From Marthasterias glacialis (taxonomy: Eukaryota > Echinodermata > Asteroidea > Forcipulatida > Asteriidae), in NCBI GenBank assembly GCA_911728455.2, contig OU452227.1, positions 16,074,110 through 16,138,109 on the forward strand: a stretch of DNA of 64,000 nt, read 5' to 3'. The notes beneath the pieces were generated by a model. It searched no databases, was not told the origin of the DNA, and saw only the letters and a list, made by a program, of their open reading frames with translations. A program made the position numbers and the translations under genes. This document shows, piece by piece, positions 54,181 through 64,000 of the stretch (position 1 is its first letter; each line of letters starts with the position of its first letter).

Positions 54181-55238
54181 TAATAATTGTACTTATGTGA
54201 TGTGGCAGTTTGAATTGAGATGTCTGTAGTGTGAGGTTTCAACCAGTAGCCGTCCGATTGCGTGTATACAAGCAAATGTTTCCCCTTCTTGGAAACGGAA
54301 GACGTCTTAAGACGCAATTGTGTAAAATCGGAATACCAGAGCAAAGGTCGCCCTGATATTCCACTACTGAGCGTGCACGCTTCATTTTACCCACACAAGG
54401 ACAAAAAAGGTCTGGAATATTTCAGCATTTTCTGGCTATTGAGAGGTGTTTTTTTGTGTGTAATCCCCGATTCCAGACCTTTGCCCTTTTTTGTTCCAAG
54501 AAGTAAAAGGGGAAAACTAGATCTGTTTTTCCCCCACAAACTAATTGATAATATATAATTTCCAACAAACTAATACATTCAAAATTACCTTTATCGAAAA
54601 GATTAAAATTCTTCAAAAGTTTGACCATTTTTTTCTGTACCCATTTGTTCTTGACTCCAGAAGACATGGATGGGCTGTGAAGTAACTTACTTCAAAAATT
54701 AGAGTCTTTCAGAGGAACATGAGTTTTCTTTTCTTCAGTACCCTATTGTAAGCTTCATATATAATATCTGATTGGACCAAAGAGTTGTAGAAGGAATTCT
54801 CAAAATCCTGTTCCAAACTGTGAAGAGAAAGGAGCTGGGACAAACATATCATGTAAGGTTGTAAATCAGAACAAATACATGAAGAAAATTCCCATAGCAC
54901 TGTTGTAAGTGCCCCTGCAGTGTCAGTGCATGGAGTTCCCTCTGCCGCCTGGTGGTAACAAACGGCTGCTAGCAGAATGTTTACTTTGATTGAAAGCAGT
55001 GTGCAGGTTAACTTTGTCCAATGATCTTTACTATGGTTCACCCGCTTGCATATCAAGCCAGCCTGGAATCACATACTACCGATGTGTGGATCTCCAGGCA
55101 GTTACGCACAAGTCAAGAACATATGTATCTGGTCAATGGATGCAATATGCCCATGTTGGAAGTCTGCCTTTTAAATTTATTTTGGTCATACAGTAAACCA
55201 TGTAGCAACCATTTTACCATTTTAGAACTTGGGCGCTG

Positions 55239-55355
55239 TCATGATGATAATATTGTTTCATAAGATATTGTTTCATCAATGAAGAGCAATATAAACAACA
55301 ACAAAACTATTACCGTAAGCAGGAAGAGGAAAAACCAAAGGTACAGCGAGCCCAT
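55239..55355 (-). other. 38-codon hydrophobic ORF in GH31 intron 1
   Basis: An ATG frame MGSLYLWFFLFLLTVIVLLL continuing six more hydrophobic residues, then a short polar tail and TGA. It would look like a signal anchor or single membrane segment. An ACG|GTAATAG donor-like site follows residue 14. It is on the GH31 strand between exons 1 and 2, so an alternative first exon is conceivable, but chance is quite possible. Confidence 0.2.
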
Positions 55356-55606
55356 GCTGATATACCTGCATTTGCTCAAATACAACTGCAATGTCTAGTT
55401 TTTTTTAAATGAATCTTGAAACCAAGAAAGACCGTAGAAAATAAATAGGCCTTTTGAAGAATTTTAGTTTGATTTATTGTCTAATTATGTTGTTTCCAGT
55501 AATACTGACAAAACATGGCTTTATTTCAAGGAGATTGAAAGAACATAAACAGAAACAAAATGTTAAAGTTATACCTCACTTAAAACTGTTTGCATGTATT
55601 TCTTAC

Positions 55607-55706
55607 CCATGGCATTACTGTTAAGAAAAAATACACCATGAGATCTGCCAGAGCTGCCCTCAAGGTTCAAGTAGAATGGATGAACCCCATACAAATTGCC
55701 ACCAAC
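55607..55706 (-). CDS. GAA-like: GH31 exon 1 (first visible exon)
   Basis: 100 bp, acceptor TTCGTACAG, donor GTAAGA. It encodes [20 protein letters not shown] and then [10 protein letters not shown], ending with the first base of a Glu codon completed by exon 2. This is the end of the N-terminal beta-sandwich region. Because its acceptor is good and the family has several hundred residues before this, more exons must lie to the right. I did not recognise any up to 64,000. Confidence 0.93.
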
Positions 55707-56597
55707 CTGTACGAAGTAAAATAAAAGAAGCTTTTTGTAAAAGTTTTTATTTAATATCCAGCTCAATAAAAAAAGATTCAAACATTAGTACTCAAATAGA
55801 AACACATTAATCTTAATCTGAATAGACAGTGTAAGTCTTGCAACGAACAGGTCACCATTGAGCTTCTGCGCACCTCTGAGCCATCAGCCATGGGAGACTA
55901 ATGCAGGTGCAATTTTGTATGATTTCAATTTTTGTCAAATCAATTTTTTTCAAACCCCAAAACCATATTGATGGAATGTTTTACTTAAAACTGACAAAGT
56001 AATAAATAAAATAATGATTAAATCAGGAAAAACTGTTCGAAGTGTCAATTTGCAAGCACTGAGTATACAGCGCTTATCACACATCGGTGTAAGGCAAATT
56101 GAAATTTATATTCATTCCCCCGATGCAAATATTAACATCTATCCAAATGCCTTTTATTGCATAGGCTGAATGTTCCAAAAGTGAAGCAAAGTTAAGGTTG
56201 GCTCTTTTCCCCCCCAAGATTTGTGAAATTGTTTACTATTCACAATTTGTAAATCAAGCTTTTATTTATTAATACCATAATTATTCAATGGATGAAACTT
56301 ATTAGAACAGCACAATACAACTTCTTTGTAAAAACAACTGCTACAATACCAAATTTGAGCCCACACCCACGAAAGGACATGTCGGAAACAGTATTCCCCT
56401 GCGGTGGCTTTTTCAAGCGCTTGTAGGGCACTTGTAGGATGCTTAGTATGATGAGCGTGTCAAAATGAGTACGGAACCCGAGAACATTGCAAAATAACAA
56501 TGCACTCAAAGTCATAACACGTTGTGCTTCGTTAGACCGATCTGGCAATTCAAGGTGGGGGAGGGGGGCTGAACTAACTGAGATAATGGAATTCAAT
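55707..56597. other. no gene recognised
   Basis: AT-rich. A CCCACACCCACGAAAGGACAT...GTATTCCCCTGCGGTGGCTT phrase at about 56,360-56,410 matches in style 47,695-47,745 and is probably a repeat tail. Confidence 0.4.
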
Positions 56598-57165
56598 CAT
56601 ACTGCCCAAAAGAGGGGAAAACTCATCCACTTTTTTTACAGCTACTACATATAAAATGACCTAATTGTACTTTTCTTCATCCCGGCCATCTTTTACATTC
56701 ACATGGCCTCCACTTTCTTATTTTCTCCTTTAGATATTTCTGTAAGAAATTTGTACGTGCTTTTTGCTGATTGACTGAATAGGGGTATAAAATAAATACA
56801 AGCGATATAAACCTCAAGTAGTAGTCCTGAGCAGCATTATGGTATACCCGGTAGGCTTCAGATTAACCAATAATATATTATTTCCAGGTAGTAAAGAAAC
56901 AAAGAAACAGAGACATAAAGAAAACAAGAAACAGACAAGCAAAGAAACAAAAAAACAAAGAAATACACAAATACTGAAATAAAGAATTAAGACATAAAGA
57001 ACAAGATGCAAAAAACATAGAAATAAAGAAAGAGGGGTACACAAATAACATAACTAAGAAAAAACAGAAAACAAGAAATCCACAAAACAAGAAACAAGGG
57101 GCAAGGGGCACAGGAGCTGCTCCAACCCCCACTCAAGACTTTTTGTGTGCCCCTCGCTCTACAGA
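56598..57165 (+). repeat. dispersed repeat, copy 2
   Basis: Partner of 39,283-40,130: same order of phrases, then AAGAAACA-type low complexity at 56,888-57,100 and a GGGGCA-rich end. It is shorter because the low-complexity part differs in length. Confidence 0.75.
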
Positions 57166-57316
57166 ACTACAGATGCTCAGACTTCACTGCTAAATAAAAC
57201 CAAATGCTCCAAAAGGTTTTCACCAGTGGAGATAGGCAACAATCAACATCAGAACAGGAAGCGATGATTGAAGGATTGAGGAAACTGCTAGACAAACGGC
57301 AAGAGCTGGGATCTCA

Positions 57317-58200
57317 GTGTGCAGCTTACAGGCGGTCCAGAGACTCAAACAGGGTAACACAACTGTTGAGGCTGCTGGAGATAATGGTGTCTTGAAAAAT
57401 TATGGGGTTCACCGGTCAGGCTATGCCAGAACCTGTCAAACTGGAGTTGGCAACATCATAAGATCTAATGTCAACATTGGAGAAGTTGCCTACGTTAATC
57501 TGCGTCTTCTAACAGCTGAACTCACTATCTACGACTGTAATGTTAAAATAGTAGTTGGATACGCTCCAACAAAAGGCGACACCGAAAATGCAAAGTCTAC
57601 CTTCTACCACCAACTCCGCAAAGCCACTACCACAATCTCACTGCTCTTTTTGACACAACACCATTGTCGAAGGACACTCTTTGAATGACAACAGAGATTG
57701 TTTGCTGTTGCTATTGAATACATGGTATGATAAACCTATGGTCCGCCACTGGACTTGGTACTGATGATCTCATCCTGTTCCTCAACGCTGCAACCGCCCT
57801 CCAAAACGCTGCCGCCCTCCTCAAGAATGTTTTCATTAAATTCAGTCTCAAGATGAAACTCACAAAGACAGAGATGATGATATCAAACTTCACAACCATC
57901 AACCTAAACAGCCCCTATCCATCCTCGGTTATCCAAATCAACACCATCAATAATAGGGAAATCAAAAACACCAACACATTCAAGTACCTGAGCACAGAAG
58001 TATCACACGACCAACCTAACACCAGCGAACTCGAAATCAACTACCGGGTTAACTGCGCTCACAGGTTTTGCCGCTAACAAGGAACTGTTAGTGAATCTCT
58101 GGATAAGTGTGAAATTGTGTGTTATGCTACTGGATAGCCTGATAAGAAGTATACTGATCTACTCCAGCCAAAACTGGAACCCACTGTCGCATATCACTAA
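57317..58200 (+). pseudogene. LINE fragment (RTE/Nimb-like), endonuclease and RT pieces
   Basis: The first part reads GVGNIIRSNVNIGEVAYVNL and ELTIYDCNVKIVVGYAPTKG, an APE endonuclease middle with the YAPT motif. A deletion leads to an RT piece, GLGTDDLILFLNAATALQNA, LKNVFIKFSLKMKLTKTEM and NTNTFKYLSTEVSHDQPN. From about 58,080 it reads SLIRSILIYSSQNWN. The YADD box reads GTDD and the bulk of the palm is missing. It is a dead copy. Confidence 0.8.
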
Positions 58201-59605
58201 TGTACATGACTAGGTGCTGGAGGAGTTTTCAATCTGAAAATATCCCTTTATTGTTTGTCCAGCATTTCTAAGTACCTTCTAAGGAATGCTAGTTGCCACG
58301 TTACTGGTCAGCTTGGAACTTGATTTGATAAGGGTTATGACAGCTACCCTCTTCTTAAGAGTTGTCACCTGGAATTTCAGACACATGTTGTCAGACACAT
58401 GTTGCTATTTTATCCTTTTCATCAGCACATTTTGCACACTGGTGAATGAGAGGGAGGTTTCTTAATTCGCCCTAAATTTTCAATTTCTAAAAGCTTATAT
58501 TTTATATGTAGGTCTTCTTTCTACTCACCAGTGAATATTGGCCAAAACAAAATTCAGACTCAATTTCTGATGTGATCTCTAATTATATAGCAAGTCTGTC
58601 ATTGTTCACAAATGGCTTTGATTGCAATACTAATAATAATGGACATTTATTCTCAGAAACAGCTCACAGAAAACACTCATCTAAACACGGGATGATAAAC
58701 AGCCACCACCTAACAAAACACACAAAACTAATACCTGCTGTAAACCAAATACCTGTTGAACTAAAATGCTCAGATAATGCAATTTCAGAATTTGTTGTGA
58801 AAGTACTCATTATACTAAAAGAGTGTAAATACTGCTGATCAATGGTGCCCACTTGTACTACCAACATCCCCGGCAATGGCCATTGGGCATTTAAATGTTT
58901 TGCATGGTCTTGGTCTTAATTCGCACAATCTTTCAGTCACAATTGTATATGTTTTTTATAAACTTTATCACATAGTTTGTGAACATCACCTGAACCATTA
59001 TTTACCAACGTCATAATTTTTGACTACTTATAAACAAGTGACAATTCTAGATTTCTTATTAGTTAGAATGTTACCGTTCATACTGTGATACAACCCGTTT
59101 AGACTCTAATCAAAATTATACCACACACAGATCTTTGTATTTTGATTGATGGAACACACGTCACGTGTCATCCTTTATTCTGCCATGTATACTGCAATGA
59201 TGCTCCAAAATTTAATATTTGAGTCTAATATGGATAATTATTGGATACTTAGCAGCATCGTTTTCAAAATAGTTGTTCCCGCCAGTTCGTCCACATGGAG
59301 TCACACACGTTGTTTAATAGGGTTTTTCAGAATTTTCAGAGCGTGGGCTGGACGAGCTTCTTTTGGGTTCAGGCCTGATTGCTTCGTTCTTGAAAGGGCA
59401 AGGGTACCAAGGCAATTTCTTCATAATAAAGGGCACCTCTTTGAAGAGAGTGTTAATTTCTATTTGAACATTTCAAGGGCACCAGGTGCAATGACCCAAC
59501 GACCAGGGGCAACGCCTGTGTGTTTGTTGTGAAAAAATTCAAATGACAAGGATCTATGTAGAAATTATATAAAACAAATATTGAACGCTTTTCGTGTGTT
59601 CATTA
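58201..59605. other. no gene recognised
   Basis: AT-rich. Open frames at 58,572-58,838 and 59,146-59,532 give unfamiliar proteins without domain motifs; both look fortuitous or repeat-derived. Confidence 0.4.
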
Positions 59606-59717
59606 ATTGTCGTAGAATATAATCACTAAGTGAAATCTGCCTTTTCCATTTCAATAGGCTTCGCCTTGTGAAATGGAATTGTCCTGATTTCACCTCATGA
59701 TTATATTCTGGGACAAT
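59606..59717. repeat. 112-bp foldback (palindromic MITE-like)
   Basis: ATTGTCGTAGAATATAATCA on the left pairs with TGATTATATTCTGGGACAAT on the right. Inner arms GTGAAATC/GATTTCAC and TTCCATTTCA/GTGAAATGGAA surround a GGCTTCGCC loop. A longer element of the same plan ends the window. Confidence 0.85.
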
Positions 59718-59756
59718 GCACTAAATACAATAACCATCAAGCTCATTTTAAATCTG

Positions 59757-59862
59757 ACCCCGACTCTAACCCTGACTCTCACACTGTCTCTAAATAATCC
59801 TAATCCTGATTATAACATTGACCATTATCATTACCCTAACCTTAACTGTAACCCTGACCCCT
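59757..59862 (+). repeat. degenerate CTAACCCTGA-type simple repeat
   Basis: Variants of CTAACCCTGACTC, CTAATCCTGATT and CTAACCTTAACTGTAACCC over 100 bases. It is loosely telomere-like but irregular, and probably an interstitial microsatellite. Confidence 0.7.
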
Positions 59863-62800
59863 TGTAAAAAGATGTTTTAATACACGTCATATCTGTCACA
59901 AAATTCCTGATTTGGGTATTTGGAACTTTGTACTGACTCCTGTAGCTTTGTATATAGTAGTGTACCTTTAAATCACAGGATATTCTTACTATTTCCTTTG
60001 AGGTTGAAATCAGTGAGGCTCACTGGAGTGCAGAGATTTATTTATTTTATTTTTTGTTTTATTATTATTTTTTGTTTTTAAGGTATTTAGGGTTTATGGA
60101 ATGTTTTAGGTTATGTAATGCTGGTCCAGGCTAGACCAGGAAAATATTAACCTATCTTTTATTTATGACCATTGGCCATAGTCAGTCAAATGATTTGCCA
60201 GGGCAAAGGTTAGCCTAGTATGCAAGTTAGGAAAGTAGAAAGGGGAGAAATATTTTCAAGTTTTAGGGCATTGAGAGAAGATCGGTGAACACCAGTGGAG
60301 AAGGTTGTCCTGCCCAGCCACTCTGTATGAATTTTGGCAGAAATTCATGATAGCACTGGCAGCATCGGATCTAGATTTGTGTCTGCAAAGCTAGAATTTA
60401 AGCTCAAGCACTGAACTTTAAAACCCGTTGTTCAAGAAAGGTGATACAAATACATGTATAGTCACTCACAGAACCAGGCATTCGGCAGGACAGGGATTCC
60501 ATGGATATGGAGTTTGGCCGGATTGACTGCAAATTATGCTATTTTGATCATTGTAAATAATTGTTACATTTAACAGAATATTGCATTGAATTAATTTTCA
60601 TAGATTTCCACCAAGTATATCGCATGCCATGGTTAATGTATATACAATGTAAGTCACAATTATCTAGAGTTTGATTTTGGTACAGTAGTGACAAGAAGTG
60701 AAGTTTTGATTTGGGTAAATAGTTCAGTAACTTAAAAGAGATTGAGGAACCAAGCTCAACCTTGGAAGGCCATAGCCAATCACACTATTTGATTGTTTGG
60801 ATTATTCACATAGTTGGCTCATGATCATCTTTATAATAAAATGATGAATGAATATGAAATGAAGATTCGAAGGTAGGCTGATTTACATGAGGCATGCTAT
60901 ATACATGGGTGAATGACTGATGATTGACAAGACGGTTTGAAGAATTTATATGTGGTACACATTGGAGGTTACATTTGGTTGAGTCTAAATGACAGTTTAT
61001 ATTAGGAATAATTGACCAAAATTTTATATGCAGGCAAATGTGATTTCACGGTGTGAATATTGCAGAGTCATAAAAGTTATGGCAAACTGAAGTTCAAGTT
61101 GAACTATCAATAATTTTCAAGTTCAGTCAGTGTTTGATTATCAATTGAATCTATAATCATTGAAGAATAACTAAGAATCATGGAGAAATTGAATTTGAGC
61201 AGTTATGATTGAAAACAATAGACTGATTATGTGACCAATGTTTCCATGTCATCACGTGACCTGTAGTGGATACTTTGTCATCTCAGCTGATGGCAAACTA
61301 CGTGCAAATACATGCTGTGACCGACAGAGGCACGCCAACAGTTGTCTTTTGGTAATAAAAACACAGTTACTAAGCCCTTTTCATAAAAGTTGTATGTTTG
61401 TGACATTGACTTCAATCCTATTACTGTTTCATAAACTACACGTATTCTGCTACAAAAGAGATTTATTTTGAGTTATGCACTACCGGCGTCCGACGACATT
61501 GTAGTAACCCGCCTGTTATTTTGTTTGTAATGTAAATCACTGTAAAAAACAAAAGGGGAAGTAAAGACCGTTGGAAAAGTTAGCATTTATAATATAGTGT
61601 TGCTGAATTTAAAAAATAGACCAAGGAATCACACAGTTTTGGAAAGCCTTTTCTTTGGATGATACCAGCTTCAAAACTGTGAAATTCATGTGTTGAAAAG
61701 TGCGTGATCGCGGTTGCCTGGCCCAAACGTTCAGTTGTGCAACTAGTACTATTGTGAACGTTATACGTTCCTTGTTAAATTTCGAAAACTGGCCGGAACT
61801 GTCCTTACTGGCTCTATTCAGCCACTCGAAGGTCTCTGGTACAAACTCTGGATGTTTAATACCCACTACATGTCACGTGACTTGGAGAGCGCAGGCGGTC
61901 TATTGTAAATACAGAATGCAATTAATAGCCAAGAAGGGTCAAGGTTGTTTTATTCTAGTGTTAGTGACTTTTGAGAAATTATACTAGGCGCCGACACGTT
62001 CTGGAGTTCTTCTATTTTTCAACTTGTCACTATAGAGCACTTGACCACATCACGACATATCACCATCATTCATATCATCATTCATCATTCATTCTGAAAG
62101 CTTGCACCACACTCATGGTTTCATACAAAGACAATGGCATCCAAAGCCTTTACATTTTGGTGTAGAATCATCGTTTGAAATTTGTGTAAAAAACTTTTTT
62201 TAGTTGGCTGGTACCAGGTACCAGGTACCGGACACCTCTTGTTTTTTTGTTGATTATGACTCTATGACATGTGGTTCAGGATATAAGTTTTTTTTATATT
62301 TTATTGAAGAGCTTCTTATTTGGACTAGAAGGAAAGGTGAAAGTGGGGTCATGTTTTAAAAAAAAATGTAAAATGTACTTTAAGCTACAAGACAGCACAA
62401 TGATTATGACTTTATGACATGTGGTTCAAGAAATATGAATGTTTAACCCTTTAGCACTTGCGCACAATAAAACATTGAGTCATTTACTCCTGGAACGCGT
62501 AATGGAAATTCACAAGATTTTCTACTAAACATAGAAATCCTGAGATAACTTTCGTTGTAATAATTTTCTTGTGTTAAGTTCAGTTTATCGTGTAGAGGAT
62601 GAAATTACCTTTCAAATGACTTGCACAGCCGTTTGGCTGCTTTACCAAATCGGCAAAACCTTAAGGTTAGAATCATAAGACAGATCCACAAAAATTAGGA
62701 AACTCAATATGTGTATGAAAATGTATTCTGTTATGTGGAAAGTTGCACACTGTCGTCTCAAAGAAAGAAAATGTTAAAACAAAAAATAAAAATAGTCACA

Positions 62801-63841
62801 ACATACCTTTGGAAATAAAAATAAACATCTCTATTATCTACAAATAACTTCTGTACATAAAACTTCATAAAATCTTTTCAAATCATGCTATTCCGTGTGT
62901 AAAACAACCCTAAGTTTAAAGGGCTAAATAAATACATTGTACATAAAATACGGTCCCTCCACACACACAGAAACAATATTGTCACTGTGTTGCACTGGTC
63001 TGAAGATAAGTCTTTCGACCTTTGAACCTTTGGAGGTAGACAAGGTCATTTTTTCTTGTGGGGGACCATGACCTATTTTTAGACCACCGTAAAGTTGAGA
63101 TCGCCCTCTATATACATGTACTCAAGTTCCGACTTCTCAAACTTTGAGGGCGGTTGCAGGCGGCGGTTTGCAGAGTAATTTGCGCCGTTGCGTATTGTCT
63201 GTTGCGTGCGTCTTACACCATTCATTATGATCTGGTTTTGGCCTGTGAAGATATTTACATAAGTGAAGGATCCAATGCAACCAATGAGAAGAAGGCTTAC
63301 TCAAGTGTGTTTTATGATTGGTCAACAAGGTTGATCAATAAGGATTGGTTTTGTAACTTTAACCATTGGGGAATGCTTTCTGAGTGGCTGAATGTTTGGT
63401 GTGAGCAAAATTTTCATCACTTTGTCACAGCTGATGTTTGCAAAAACTTTTCAACCCACCTCCTCCCCCTACAGTTAGGTATAAGTTGAAAGTTTATGGT
63501 AAACTGGCACATTTATTTGTTTCACCACTTTATATTAAGAACAACTCATTGTGTTTATTTAGGGTTGCTTGTAGGGATGCCAATTATCAGGTTGGCATGT
63601 GATAGCGAGCCTGGGGGCAACATACGTTCTCGTTTTCCCACAGTTCTTTTTTAGTTTTAATATCTGGCTACCATCCTGATTTGTTCTTTACATGTAGATG
63701 TTGACCAAATGTCAAACATTTAGTTAGGTTGTGTTAAACATTTGAAAAAATATGGAATTAGTGAGATTGTCATACGATTATAGTAACTATATTGCAGTGT
63801 TAATTTCTGACAGTTATAATAGTATACACATATGGAAAGGC
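59863..63841. other. no gene recognised
   Basis: AT-rich sequence with scattered repeat pieces. 62,213-62,460 holds two family W-like units (GACTCTATGACATGTGGTTCAG, GAAGGAAAGGTGAAAGTGGG) behind a half hairpin. 63,255-63,480 has several CCAAT/ATTGG boxes and TCACTTTGTCACAGCTGAT, weakly like the Ngaro A repeat. No host exon was seen. Confidence 0.4.
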
Positions 63842-64000
63842 ATTATTCGGGCAATAGTGCACATCTATGCACCCCGAGGGACTGTGAGTGACCAGGAGAG
63901 GGTCCTATTTCCCGAAGCCGAAGGCCAAGGGAAATAGGACCCTCTCCTGGTCACTCACAGGCCCGAGGGGTGCATAGACATGCACTGTTGCCCGAATAAT
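63842..64000. repeat. 159-bp palindrome reaching the window edge
   Basis: ATTATTCGGGCAA at the left pairs with TTGCCCGAATAAT at the right. Arms of about 70 bases include GTGAGTGACCAGGAGAGGGT and its complement around a GAAGCCGAAGGCCA centre. A few mismatches are present. It is likely a foldback MITE. Confidence 0.9.

Larger units (their letters stand above)
21910..55706 (-). other. GAA-like: partial GH31 alpha-glucosidase gene, resembling acid alpha-glucosidase (GAA)
   Basis: Nine exons (eight positions, one duplicated) on the minus strand encode about 344 contiguous residues of a glycoside hydrolase 31 catalytic domain. Phases agree at every junction and all exons have GT-AG sites. Order of landmarks: [104 protein letters not shown]. 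These wordings are closer to GAA than to intestinal sucrase-isomaltase/maltase-glucoamylase. The enzyme releases glucose from alpha-1,4 glucan ends, in lysosomes if GAA-like. The signal sequence, trefoil and N-terminal sandwich (to the right) and the C-terminal exons (to the left) are not visible. Introns hold most of the window's transposons. Confidence 0.93.

Noticed and set aside
59757..59862. Internal telomere sequence
   Set aside because: The repeats are too irregular and the unit does not match a canonical TTAGGG array.
61609..61866. 85-codon frame beginning MGIKHPEFVPETFEWL
   Set aside because: No recognised motif and no splice-linked partner; likely chance, although an unknown exon cannot be excluded.
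63154..63489. 111-codon frame
   Set aside because: No domain. Overlaps sequence resembling an old Ngaro A repeat (CCAAT boxes, CACTTTGTCACAGCT).

Overview
This is animal nuclear DNA, AT-rich and crowded with transposable elements. It holds one split host gene on the minus strand: a glycoside hydrolase family 31 alpha-glucosidase that resembles lysosomal acid alpha-glucosidase (GAA). Canonical introns, DIRS/Ngaro and Gypsy retrotransposons, CR1/L2/RTE LINE debris and many CTAG-bordered hairpin elements fit a marine invertebrate (lophotrochozoan, hemichordate, echinoderm or cephalochordate type). I cannot name the species from the sequence.

Layout. 1-10,917: a CR1/Jockey-type LINE split by a nearly 8-kb Ty3/Gypsy element (minus strand, 1,720-9,707) with 603-bp LTRs and a TTTA target duplication. 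11,646-12,640: an internally deleted RTE-type LINE. 13,281-20,673: a complete, apparently young Ngaro (tyrosine-recombinase) retrotransposon with split direct repeats A1-ORFs-B1-A2-B2, encoding a gag-like protein, RT-RNase H-tyrosine recombinase, and an SGNH hydrolase. 21,910-55,706: eight phase-compatible GH31 exon positions on the minus strand, one of them present as two tandem alternative copies. The largest intron (22,044-40,635) is packed with hairpin-ended elements, a 19-bp minisatellite carrying a MITE, and a tandem array of 1.2-1.3-kb units. 47,815-49,091: a 5'-truncated L2-type LINE lying in a GH31 intron. 55,707-64,000: LINE fragments, dispersed repeats and palindromic foldbacks; no host exon was recognised.

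How it fits together. The GH31 exons contain the substrate-site WNDIDY segment, the DMNEPSNF nucleophile and the HWLGD acid/base region. Neither the N-terminal nor the C-terminal part of the enzyme is visible, so the gene is partial here. The most unusual signals are: (i) two 132-bp alternative exons for one active-site segment; (ii) a superfamily of elements starting at CTAG, whose 5' subterminal sequence matches and covaries with an arm of the 3' terminal hairpin (Helentron/HINE-like, possibly undescribed); and (iii) the Ngaro SGNH domain, whose catalytic Ser lies upstream of its first ATG and in frame with the recombinase ORF across a single UAG.
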